A stretch of 64,000 nucleotides of DNA from positions 175,001 to 239,000 of the forward strand of contig CAJQUW010012670.1 of NCBI GenBank assembly GCA_907163375.1. Reading direction: 5' to 3'. Both the position numbers and the translations under genes were made by a program. The notes under the pieces were generated by a model, which saw only the letters and a program-made list of their open reading frames with translations, had not been told where the DNA came from and made no database searches. Positions 1 through 10,005 of this stretch are shown one piece after another (the stretch's first letter is position 1; every line of letters starts with the position of its first letter). Source of the stretch: Prostheceraeus crozeri. Taxonomy: Eukaryota > Platyhelminthes > Polycladida > Euryleptidae.

Positions 1-1124
1 GCGAATGCCGATGACACAGGTTGCAGTTTCTTTTGAATAAGAATTTTTGGAATTCCTCTTTGCGGTCTGACTGTTCCACGAACACCCGTATTTCTCGAAA
101 GAAGGTACTCTATCAGCCGCAAGCTTGTAAACCAATTGTCTATATTCAGGACGTATCCCCTGTCAAGCATGTCAGCCTTTGAAAGTAATCGAACGACTAT
201 CTTTTCACTATTCGAAAGCGCCTCAGTACCAGGCTCGCCGGTTTCATAACAGGTATCCTTGCCAACATAGATTTGAGAATAAATCATGTATCACGTTCTA
301 TCTGCAAGAATGAATAACTTCACACCAAACCTGGATCTTTTCGTCCGAATAAACATCTTGATTGAAAGCCTTCCCTTGAATAATACAAGACTTTCATCCA
401 AACTCAGAGATTGAAGTGGTCGGTACTGAGAACAAAGATCATTCACAATAGAGAAAAAACCACTAAGTCTGCTTTCCTTCTTGGATGGGTCCACCGCAAA
501 TGGATCCGAGAATCTCAGGAATCTCAGAATAGCGATGTATCTGTCACGACTCAGACACTTTGGTTGCAAAAAGAAGGGAGTTGTCATCATTTCTTCGGTT
601 TGCCAGTAAGATCTGATTGTAGGTTTCTTTACGATGCCCATTAGAAGAGTAATACCAACAAATGTCTTCATTTCTAAAATAGTAACATTTTTCCAGTGCA
701 TTTCTTCTTGCTCTTCCTCCATCATTCGAACATTTTCAATAAGGACACGGTCATTCACCCATTTTGTGAGGGTTTCAAACAAATTGTCTGGTAGAAATTT
801 GATTATGTAATCTCTCACAGTAAATTCGGTACTGTCAATCTCCGTATCTGTCCAGCCCCACTCTCCAAGAAACACAAAGTTAGTTGCATCACTGACATCT
901 GTCGGCTCGATGATAGTCCACCCATCTTCGGCACTCGCTTCTAGATCTTCACTGCCATCAGAATCGGTATCAGAAGACGACTCATCTGTAATATGGGGAG
1001 GATCAAAAGTCGTATCTTCATTGTCCGAATCGTCTTCACTGTTATCGGAATCAAAACCATAGCGACGGACTGGCTGCACTCGGCGTGTTGAGTGCCTGGT
1101 ACTACTTGATGGTGCCGCTGCCAT
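1..1124 (-). pseudogene. piggyBac transposase, one in-frame stop, 3' part missing
   Basis: The protein starts at the ATG at 1124 with an acidic, serine-rich N-terminal region of about 80 residues, common in this family. The DDE_Tnp_1_7 region follows: MGIVKKPTIRSYW (about residues 160-172), then LDESLVLFKGRLS and the downstream segment with RTKRSRFGVKLF. After residue 277 a TGA at 291-293 stands where the family usually has glycine. The same frame then stays open to base 1 and still looks like piggyBac: QIYVGKDT, LNIDNWFTS with the second catalytic Asp, and GVRGTVRPQRGIP. One base change from GGA to TGA would explain the stop, so the copy is young but probably dead. The C-terminal zinc-binding part lies outside the window. 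Confidence 0.88.
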
Positions 1125-1643
1125 TGAAAGAATGATCAGAAATTAGTTGTGACAAATGACAATATACCGTGCAAGCTGCTCTACCTAACAACGAATCAGC
1201 CACGCGCAATCTTTACCGGACGTCATTATACAATCACCATCAATCAATACTTTGAATATGCTTCATGTGTGGCTCGACTGAATGCAGGTGACATCGCACT
1301 GCAACCGCTGAGTTGTATTGCCGACAATCAGATCATGTAAAGACAGCAGAAACACAAGACACAGCTGATCGCAGCAGCATGAAACTAATGCATTACTTGC
1401 CCTCAATAGACTTGATGTACGTGTACATGTAACCTACTACATGTACATGTACCATTACAGCGGTTAATTCTATTAAATATAGTTGGTTTGCACATAATAT
1501 GCGCTAAAGACAACATCTAACGTGTTTTACAAGCAACTGGAATACTTCACGCCTAAACAGTTAGCAAAATTTCTCATGACGACACGCTGTCGTCATAGCG
1601 CATGTAAGCGTGACGACAACGTGTCGTCATAAGATCGAAAGGG
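1..1643 (-). mobile_element. piggyBac DNA transposon, cut by window start
   Basis: The element runs leftward out of the window. Its end inside the window is the sequence that reads, on the minus strand, TTAA followed by CCCTTTCGATCTTATGACGA. TTAA is the obligatory piggyBac target, and CCCTTT is a usual start of piggyBac ends. The transposase gene starts about 520 bp in from this end. The DNA on the other side of the TTAA (from 1648) is in mid-frame of a LINE reverse transcriptase, so the transposon landed inside an older LINE. The other half of that LINE should lie left of the window. The second transposon end is not visible. Confidence 0.85.
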
Positions 1644-1647
1644 TTAA
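1574..1647. repeat. piggyBac terminal and subterminal inverted repeats
   Basis: ATGACGACA...TGTCGTCAT forms a palindrome at about 1576-1596. A second copy of the same word pair follows at about 1611-1630, just inside the terminal CCCTTT/TTAA (1638-1647). Closely spaced inverted copies of one word next to the end are typical transposase-binding sites. Confidence 0.65.
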
Positions 1648-3040
1648 TGGAAAATATTATAGAAAACAAGAAATACAAAATTTTGCTTAACGGAGTGGAA
1701 AGTGAAGAATTTATGTTAGAAAATGGAATTCCACAGGGAGATAGTTTATCGCCAACTTTATTCTGTCTATATATAAACGACTTTTTGATAGAACTAGATA
1801 GAAACATGAATGACATTGACCCAATTCAAATAGATGATATAAAGCTGGCCTCATTGGTTTATGCTGATGATATTGTTTTATTTAGTGGATCTCAGCAAGG
1901 ACTAATCAAACAAATAAACCACATGAGAAACTTTTGTAGTGAAAATGGACTCACCATAACTGACCACCATAATGGACTAAGATCATGATAAATAATGAGA
2001 AAGAAAACTTTAAAGAGCTCGTGTTAAAAAATAATGATGATACTACTACATCTATCGAAATAGTAGAAGAATACAAATACTTAGGTATTTGGATAGCTAA
2101 AACTGATAGAAAACATATTGAAGAAATTACAAAGAAAGGACGAGCATCGTCATATTTGACTGCTAAAACACTGAAAGAATTTGGAAATGTCAATGCAAAA
2201 ATTCTAAATGAAACTTTTGATATGTTAACCTTATCGAAAATGAGGTATGGTTGTGAGTTTCATTTTGATAGAAATTTAAATGATCCTAATAAAATAATTA
2301 TGCAGTTCTACAAAAAATTTCATCACCTAAGAATCACTACACCGAACTATTGTATTATTGGCGAATTTGACGCGAAACCTATGGAATTTCATTGTTATAA
2401 ATCAGCCCTGAACTACTATCTTAAATTGAATACCAAAACTGATCAAAGATTAATTACACGTTTATTTAACAAGATAAATGACAACATTGATAAAAAACCA
2501 TTCCATAACACATGGTGTAATAGGATAATGAAACTTATGGAGAAAATCCATTTACAAGAATTACAGAATCTTGATATGTACGACAAAAGATCTAAAGCTG
2601 TTATTACCAATCGTTTAATTGAATATTTCCGAACTGAATGGATAAATAGTGCAAAGAATAGCATCAAAGGACTGAGATACTTAGAGCTCTGTAGATTCCA
2701 AACTGATTTGAAACAATATCTGTGTCTAGTCGATGAAAAAATAAAAACTGATAATATCCTTAAATTGCGAACTGGAAATCACACTCTCGCAGCAGAAGTT
2801 GGAACATATCAAAATCGAAGCACTCATAATGATTTTACTTGCAAATTATGTGAAAATGATGCGACAGAAGATATTTATCATTTCATGTCAATTTGTCCTC
2901 GATACAGCGCAGAAAGAAGAACGCTAATTCCGTTCCTAGCAGACTGTACACGATCAGATTTCTATGAAATCATGAATACATTAAAGATAGGACAAATCAA
3001 AGCAATTGATGAAGCGATGAAATGTCGAAACAATAGATAA
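1648..3040 (+). pseudogene. LINE ORF2, RT palm to C-terminus
   Basis: Two overlapping frames (1647-1988, then 1985-3040) encode the second half of a non-LTR reverse transcriptase. The first has GIPQGDSLSP (residues 27-36) and YADD (72-75), the RT catalytic box. The second carries the thumb (YKYLGIWIAK) and ends with a Cys-His cluster, C-x2-C-x9-H-x5-C around residues 286-305 (CKLCENDATEDIYHF), a usual C-terminal feature of LINE ORF2. The frame changes near 1960-1985, next to a short insertion-like segment, so it is not functional. There is no start of its own: the sequence begins at the piggyBac TTAA because that transposon cut the LINE. I cannot assign the clade. Confidence 0.82.
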
Positions 3041-3475
3041 TATATTTCATAATAATTTGACACGATGAGAGATATTTCTTTCTAAGTCTTGACCCACAGC
3101 ATTCGATACGATCTCTATGGCAGACAAAAGAAGAAAGTCACAACTTATCAATTTCCGCTTAATCCAACCCTTAAAGCCATAGATTCTATTTATTCTTTCC
3201 TTCGCACACTGAACGCTGTCCGATTTCTATGATATCATGATTGGATTGATAATTTATTGATAACTGTCATTATCTATCGAGATCTTCGCGAATCAGCATG
3301 GAAAGAATTACGTTACTTCCACTTCCTAGCAAACTGCATTGATCAAACAATGGATTGAATGACTCAATTACATTACGGCATTGAGCCTAGTCATTGATCA
3401 AGAAATCAAAGCTATCGATGAATTCATTAATAAATTGACGTTTGATAGATAACACATTCCATGTTTAATTATAAA
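3041..3475 (+). repeat. degenerate second copy of the LINE 3' end
   Basis: Words from the end of the preceding ORF come back here in the same order. TTCCTAGCAGACTGTAC near 2934 is echoed by CTTCCTAGCAAACTGCAT near 3323, GATTTCTATGAAATCATGA near 2957 by GATTTCTATGATATCATGA near 3222, and AAATCAAAGCAATTGATGAA near 2994 by AAATCAAAGCTATCGATGAA near 3403. It is a decayed extra copy or partial tandem copy of the LINE tail. No open frame remains. Confidence 0.55.
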
Positions 3476-3477
3476 TA

Positions 3478-5092
3478 CAGGTTTTCCTACACGACAACGG
3501 CAACTACCGAATCAAGAGCGGCACTTTAATTTCTAAAACGTTAAAAGATAAAATATTACGTCATTTCACAATTGAGAGCGACAACAATAAATAAATTGCA
3601 GCAAAATAGTTCAATTGTGTCTCTATCAGATTAGTGAGCGGTATTTCACGTGAAGAATAAATGATATCTATTCGGTTTGATCCAAAGCCCTATATAGATG
3701 TCTTCACATCTGCTAAATTAACTTATCAATATGGAGCTCCAGCGAATACCTTCTGATGTTAAACGCAGAATCATTATGGCTCACGAAGCCGGAGATGATT
3801 ATATTGAAGCCGCTCGAGTTCTCGGTGTAAAACGGGGTACTGCGTATTCAATAGTACATCGTTATATACTTGAAGGAGTCATTGAGCGTCCCAGAGGAGG
3901 AAAACGACACCAAAAGATGGACGAAGATATGGCAAATACTGTGGTAGAGATTGTTGAATCCCAACCGGAATTCACGTTAGCCCAAATCAAAGCTGATCTA
4001 CAAGCGCGGATGCCGGACAAGCCATCTGTCTCAATTCAAACTATAAGCACATGTCTGACAAATCGTCTTATCATCTTAAAGAAAATGGAGACTGTTCAAG
4101 TCAACCGCAATAGCCATCAAAGTGGAAAGGGCCGAGTATGCGAACTGGTATCTGCACACGATCAACGCAAACCATCCGCCAACATTTATTTTTGTGCACG
4201 AATCCGGCTTTAATTTATGGATCAGTCGCACACGAGGTCGTGCCAGACGGGGAGAGCGAGCTGTCAGGATTGTTCATGGACAGCGCGGGCAGAATTTTAC
4301 TCTCATCTTGGCGGTCTCTAATGAAGGTGTCGTCCATCATGAATTCTACGAAGGCGGAACCTCCTGTGAGGAACTCCTGGCTGGAAGAAGCGTCCGTTGC
4401 GGCTGGGGCTGGACCTCGTGTATTCGTCATGGATAATGCTCCGTGCCACAATTGAGCCCGTGAAGTCAGTTTGCGAGAGGGACACTATTAGGTACTTACC
4501 GCCCTACTCTCCATTTCTCAATATCGCAGAGAACGCGTTTTCCATGTGGAAAGCGGCTTTCAGGAGAGAAGTAGCTGAGATTCGTGAGCAGTTACACAAC
4601 TACACTGGACAACAGCGGAATTTGACCTTACTGCAACTCGCCTCCCAAAACATGAGTGCCATCACTGCAAATAAGATGGGAAGGTCTTCCAGACGTATGG
4701 GCAGATTGATGCCTAGACTAATTAATCGCGAGGATGTCTTACAACCTTTTCGTAAAAGAAGTTTTTAATGACTTACTGTATTACCTTTATGAATTAAAAT
4801 AATTATCAAACTTTTCCTTTTAACATATTTTACCTTTTCGAATTAAAAAAAATTATCAAAACTGTTTGTATTGACTTACCTGTTAAATAAAATATAATTG
4901 AATATGAAAAGCCGTTTATGATTTCAGGTTGCCGCTCATTGAACTTAGAAATCCATTAATAAACTCACTATCACTACCAATTAAAAACGATATCATTCAA
5001 TTGAAAACGCTGCTGATTAACAGAAATACCGTTGTTGCATCTTAAAACATATTCTTTAATCTGATAGTCGCATTGTCGAACCGGAAAACCTG
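3478..5092 (+). mobile_element. IS630/Tc1-type DNA transposon with inverted ends
   Basis: The left end reads TA-CAGGTTTTCC at 3476-3487. The right end read backwards is TA-CAGGTTTTCC at 5094-5083. Similarity continues inward for about 34 bp (CGACAA, CTA). A TA lies outside each end, the target duplication of the IS630-Tc1-mariner superfamily. The element is about 1.6 kb, with one transposase gene between the ends. The flanks on both sides carry the word CGATCAGATTTCTATGAAA from the neighbouring LINE, so it probably jumped into LINE-derived DNA. Confidence 0.85.
3731..4768 (+). pseudogene. IS630-type transposase, frameshifted
   Basis: The first frame (160 codons) starts with a helix-turn-helix region: MELQRIPSDVKRRIIMAHE, then RVLGVKRGTAYSIV. 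A second frame has NWYLHTINANHPPTFIFVHESGFN, where an Asp is expected in place of the His of VHES. A third has VFVMDNAPCHN, the second catalytic Asp. A fourth has LPPYSPFLNIAENAF with the catalytic Glu. At least three frame changes and one lost catalytic residue make it dead. The overall pattern matches animal IS630-like transposases with RTRGRAxRGERA and PPYSPFLN boxes. It sits between matching inverted ends. Confidence 0.82.
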
Positions 5093-5986
5093 TATAGAAG
5101 ATATCTTTCTCCAACTTTGTGAATGATTGAACTCGATCAGATTTCTATGAAACCACAAGTGCCCGTTTCCTTTAAGAATAATCAATACATTAATGTTGGC
5201 GCATCTACCCAGTAATGAACAACAAAGCAATAGCAAATGATTAATATTCACCTTGACACTGACGCACTCAGCGCGGTAAATGTTTCACTCTGCTATCGCT
5301 ACTGAATATCGGAGGTCGATCGGTGAAATCTCTAGCCGTGAATTTCTCTAACTCCAATATCCATTGCACCATTTCAGTAAGAGTTGAGATATTTCTCGTT
5401 ATAATTTTGTGCTTAGACGTGATGCTGTTTTGTTTCTAACTTGTGTTCTATTAATGACCACGGTATTTGCGGTCTTGAATATAAGTATTGGGGAACTCTT
5501 TTTTCTTCAATGCTTATCACCTAAGACCGCACTATTTCAAGGGCAATTAAGTAATTGGTTTAGCATATGATAAAATCCTAAATGCATCATGTTTAATCAC
5601 ATATTATTAAAATATAAACCTACCTTGACATTAATAACCGACCGCATCTCCGATCAAATAATAAGGCTATAATCTGCTGCGATGGTGTGATGTGCAATTA
5701 AATGATATACTAAAACTTCAATCATCAATCCCGTAAAATCTGTAAATAATCTGTCATCACTCAAGTACTTTGAAGAATTTTTCAGACATCATGCGCCCAT
5801 TGAAGAACAATTGTGATCATCGCTTTCATCCTACTTCCGAACGCTTATGCCATCCTCACTTCCATAAGTCATTGTTGCCGTATTCATTCATCCATGTGCA
5901 TATCATCTTTTCTTTCTTTTTTTCCCTTTTGTACATGCATTTTTTTCATCTCATGTTTGTACCAAGTTGGTGAATAAACATTCTGA
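5093..5986. other. no gene seen; LINE scraps and a retroelement-like tail
   Basis: About 5105-5180 again resembles the LINE tail at 2950 (CGATCAGATTTCTATGAAAC). An imperfect hairpin lies at 5468-5531. At 5900-5986 a T/C-rich stretch ends in GAATAAACATTCTGAGTTCTGAG, which looks like the short-repeat tail of a non-LTR element. It abuts the broken end of the hAT copy that follows. Confidence 0.4.
5468..5531. repeat. imperfect 28-bp-arm hairpin
   Basis: GCGGTCTTGAATATAAGTAT (from 5469) pairs with the later ATGCTTATCACCTAAGACCGC, ending near 5531, across a short T-rich loop. It could be a small miniature transposon remnant or merely chance self-complementarity. Confidence 0.4.
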
Positions 5987-7264
5987 GTTCTGAGAGAGAG
6001 GGGGAGGGAGGGGAGAGGAAGAAAGGGGGAGGAGATGAGATGCGAATAAATCTATTAATAAACTGACAGAAGAAAGAATTCAATGTGCGAATAACGTGAT
6101 TGTTGATGAAAGAAAAAACGACGATAAAAATGATATCATGAAGACTGATTAATGGTCCATGTTAGAAAATGAGATTAAAAATTCCGTGATATGAACGAAA
6201 GGTGGTCGGGTCGAAAGCTAACGAGCAGAGATTAAAGGAAACTCCTTTAATTTTCAAAAGAAAGTGGATTTATCGTCAAGTCTCAAAAATTTGTATAAAT
6301 TAGATACGATGAGAAATCGACACAACAACAACTACCAACAACAACACATACGTCCTAAGTAGCTGTTAGAAGAACTCCGGGCTCTCGCGGTGTGACTTAA
6401 CTACAGAAGTAACAACAAATACTGCCTGCCAGCGAACACCAACACAGCAGCGTATACGGCAACACATCAGCGAGCGCGATTGAAGATTGACACTGATATT
6501 TAAGATATTTATGTTATTTTGGTATAAGTGAGTCCGATCGAATTGAAGTGAATTCAACATTAAGAAGTGAACTGTAAGTTTAAAGTTTTTCTTTAATCGT
6601 TGCGGATCGTATCTATATGACTATAGTCTGAAAAATTGATATTGTTAATTGTTGTGATTGGAAGTTGAATAATAGTTCATGTAATTGCTATTTTAATTGA
6701 ATCATTAATTATTAAAATAATTTGTTGACACTTTCTACGTATATCATGATTTGTACTGACAGGGTTGCTGCACTTTAATGCAGCGTTAATTTTCCTCTTT
6801 CCAAACAAATAGTTTTTCTTGTGTACAACAATTAAGTTAATCTCCAATTTTTGTGCTTATCCTATCAAGAAATAAATTCAACAATTGTATTATTTTGATT
6901 AATTATCTTACTTGATAAATAACTAAATAGCAGATTGAACAAAGATGATCGTCTTTTTATTGTTTGCTTAATAATCGCTGAATCAACATTGTCCGGGGCT
7001 GAAGGCCCATCGAAGTCACAATTAACACCCTTTATTCAACTATAGGACATCTCTCTCAATCTCAACAATCTCTCTCTCTCTTATCTCTGCGTGCAGTTAA
7101 CACAACGGCCGAGTACTGTGATTTCAATTTTTGTACAAATAGATTTGTATCGATCTGGAATTGAGGTTTATCAAGGTCAATCCAATTCCATTAGATTTAA
7201 ATTTCGTCAAATCCAATTCCGACGAAAAATGGAATTAATTCCAATTCCGACTTTTCTAACTCTG
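5987..7264 (-). mobile_element. non-autonomous hAT copy, one end lost
   Basis: This is the inverse of the complete element at 54195-55423. Shared landmarks include CTCCGGGCTCTCGCGGTGTG (near 6375), the GACACAACAACAACT run, and the end with AATTCCAATTCCGACTTTT...AACTCTG at 7264. The opposite end is missing: similarity begins in a GA-rich patch at about 5987. About 450 bp (roughly 6667-7119) is present here and absent from the other copy, so either this copy gained an insert or the other lost one. No transposase is visible. Confidence 0.75.
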
Positions 7265-7479
7265 GCTATTTGCAATCGATAATTAGATTGGTTGATTTCC
7301 TGAATTCAACTTCGCGTGGGCTTCACATTCACATGGCTACTATGTGGTATGATTTATGTTTTGATTATTCTGATGAGCATTGTAAATCGATCATGCTAAA
7401 TGAGACTTCACATTTAAAGATATCCTAGCAAAATGATAATTATGCATCCTGTTAGTAAACGTGAAATGTTCCTTTCCAG
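7265..7479. other. probable intron of the C2-domain gene
   Basis: There is no coding sequence. The stretch ends in a pyrimidine tract and CAG (TGTTCCTTTCCAG, ending at 7479), a good 3' splice site leading straight into the C2 exon. Confidence 0.45.
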
Positions 7480-7820
7480 AAGTATATATTCGAGTCCAAA
7501 TGTATCGCGGAAAGCGACTGGAACGGTCAAAGGAAACGAATGCTGTTCATTTGGGATCAGACATCTTCTTCAATGAATACATGAACTTCTCTGTACCGGT
7601 ACGAAATGTAGACGTAACACATTTTGTGTTCACTGCTGTTCTCAAAACAGATCACGATCCCGGTGTACCTGTGGGTCGCATAGATTTAGGACCATATCTG
7701 TATGCACGCGGAGAGGAGCTTATGCATTGGCAACAAGCCATCGACAAACCGCGCACGACAATTACAATGTTTCATATGATTGAATCTCCTGAAATTTCTG
7801 CTAAGGGGAAGTTAATATAG
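7480..7820 (+). CDS. last exon of a synaptotagmin-like C2-domain gene
   Basis: The exon starts after the splice acceptor TTCCTTTCCAG|AA and ends with TAG at 7818-7820, giving about 113 residues. It covers a C2 domain from the YxRV strand onward. Visible boxes are YIRVQMYRGKRLERSKET, IFFNEYMNFSVPV, a V-x-D-x-D-like loop, VGRIDLGPYL and HWQQAIDKPRTTITMFHM. The last matches the HW...PR..I..WHxL end of synaptotagmin C2B domains, where W is F here. Such domains bind membranes, often with calcium. The loop aspartates look incomplete, so this may be a calcium-independent member. Earlier exons should lie to the left but are not seen. An AATAAA at 8015-8020 is a likely poly(A) signal. The codons are clean, unlike those of the surrounding transposons. 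Confidence 0.8.
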
Positions 7821-8014
7821 GATTACAGTCCGTCTGATTTTCCAAGTTTCCATTGCATGCTGCATATACCATGCTATGAAAATGTTTAACTCATTACTCA
7901 ATTGATATCAAATATACTGTTACATATGAACCAATGCCTATTTTCAGCCGTTTGTAGCAAAGACTCTTTGCTTTGTAATGTCAATTTCGGTACTTGTGAT
8001 TTTCAATATTGAAA

Positions 8015-8020
8015 AATAAA
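8015..8020 (+). promoter_or_regulatory. poly(A) signal AATAAA of the C2-domain gene
   Basis: A canonical AATAAA lies 195 bp after the stop codon at 7820. The intervening sequence has no other frame, as expected for a short 3' UTR. Confidence 0.55.
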
Positions 8021-8549
8021 CTCCTATTAGTACTATTACCTAATTATGTCTAAGGCCTTCATCTAAAGCCCATATCCTGTACTTTCGTTCAAAGCTCTGT
8101 CTATGTGCCTTGGTTTAAAGTCTAATGTGCTTTCGTCCCACCCACTCGACACAGTTTCAATGCGCCTTCATTTCAGGTCCAGTCCATGTGCCTTTGACCA
8201 TAGCCCAGGGTGACCACTTCACGAGAACCAAAATTCTGACCACAGTAATGATGATATAAATCTTATGCAGTGTCATTCATAAACGGAGTTACCGAAACCT
8301 GCACAAACTACCACGCACAACTTTTCGCAGACAATTATGCAATGAGATACAAAATGTTTTGAACATGCTTTCTTTGCTCACCATTTACCAAAATTTCTGC
8401 ATTTCTACATTTCTGTTACACGGCATAGGGTAGCATTATCGCATTTCAAAGAGGTTTCAAGATTCAATTAATTAATGCGAGCATTGAATGTACTACATGT
8501 ACCTTGTTGTACTAACGCGATATTGAAAGTGTGTTGCATGTCTAGTCTA
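8021..8549. other. no feature recognised
   Basis: The stretch between the C2 gene and the LINE scrap has no convincing frame. A loose repeat of CTTCRTYYAARGYYC words (about 8057-8205) suggests an old low-copy tandem repeat. Confidence 0.3.
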
Positions 8550-8870
8550 GATTATATAGAAGTGAAGCACAGCCTACTGATGTGTCTGAAAGCAAAGGAA
8601 GTGCCCCTAAATCTGACGGCTGATATTTCTCGATCAAGTAAGAAGATCCTGGGAGTGACCTTCAACAATCAGCTGAGATGGGTAGACCACTTTGACAACA
8701 TCGTGAAGACTCGCAAACGACAGTTATACATTCTACAAAAATCAAAGAAGCCGATCGTATCTTATCGTGAACTCCATCAAATTGATCAGGTAACAATTTT
8801 ATCAAGAATTGAATGCGCTATTATTATAATCATCTGCAATATAAACAATATCACAATGTAATGGTCTAAC
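8550..8870 (+). pseudogene. LINE RT thumb fragment
   Basis: The frame contains ILGVTFNNQLRWVDHFDNI, then a stretch ending LHQIDQVTILSRIEC. The LGVxxxxxLxWxxHxxxI box followed by a basic helix and an L...SxIEY-like segment is characteristic of the thumb of CR1/Jockey-type LINE reverse transcriptases. Only about 90 residues remain. The codons upstream of about residue 35 show no family likeness. Confidence 0.6.
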
Positions 8871-10003
8871 TGAACAAAAGCAATGACCACCATTGATCAT
8901 CCTCTTTCTACAATAAATATTTACACTGTACATACACATGTATTTCAATGAATCAGAACAAGAAGTACCAATATTATTTTCTATAGCGATTGATCAAGTT
9001 CAGGTTTGCTCATAACCACTCTCAGGCCACAAAACCATAAAGGTCTTCAGAATTTTAGGCTTTCCTTTCGATAAAACTTGTAATTTTTAGGTTTTCAAAA
9101 AATCTCTCGATATCTGGACGAGACCGAACATGCATGCGTACATGCATGAGCCGGCAAATAGAGCAAGTCCTTTTCTTAAATGTTCTGGAATTATGTTGTG
9201 GATGCAAGTGGGCTACACTTAGTGTGCGTTGATGTGATACTTATCCCTGTCGCACCAAAGCGCTAAAGGCATGAAGCCATACTATCAAGCTCGAGATGTT
9301 GAAGAACCCTTCACACACTCGCAACTCTCACCCAGCTAGAATTAATTACCTCTGATCAGGCAATCGAACGTAGGTCAGATGGTTTTGAAGCAAAGAAACA
9401 CATACAAGAATCCAACACCAAGTGAAAGCGTCAGTAAGGCAAAAACTATTACAATAAAAATTGACCACCGTTGACAGAACATTGACGTAGTTTTCATGAA
9501 GGCGTTTCGTATGCAAGTAGTGTCACTTAAACTGCTTGATTTGATCAATCCTGCTTTTCCTCCGTTTCACATTCAAAAAAATTGGAGCAATAGGAGATTC
9601 AGGGACCATGTGATTGTAAACGATGCACAGTGAAACTGATTGTATCTGTCGGGAGAGATGTAGGAAATATCGCCACCGTATACTAAATGAAGATTCTTAG
9701 AAAAATCATCACCCACCGTGCATGCCAACAGTTACGCCGTGCATAACCAAAATACTTCGTTCAGTTGCTTGCTTTCTTTCTGCAGTAAATATTTCAGTTC
9801 TAATTTTGCGAAATATGAATTCAATGAAAGTTCAAATGAAATTCTTACAGTTGGATGACACGTTCATAAACTTATCAGCTAATACGGGGGCTCATACATG
9901 CAAGTGAAAATGCTTATGGAGGAAAAACTCATCGCAGATTTCGAGAAACTTCAATTCCGATGAAAACATGAATGGGTGATTTCTGTGACTGGTCCATTAC
10001 AAT
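8871..10003. other. no gene seen
   Basis: There are no supported frames. The region includes the palindromic word TGCATGCGTACATGCATG near 9130. The DNA ends at the TA target site of the Tc1 element. Confidence 0.3.
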
Positions 10004-10005
10004 TA

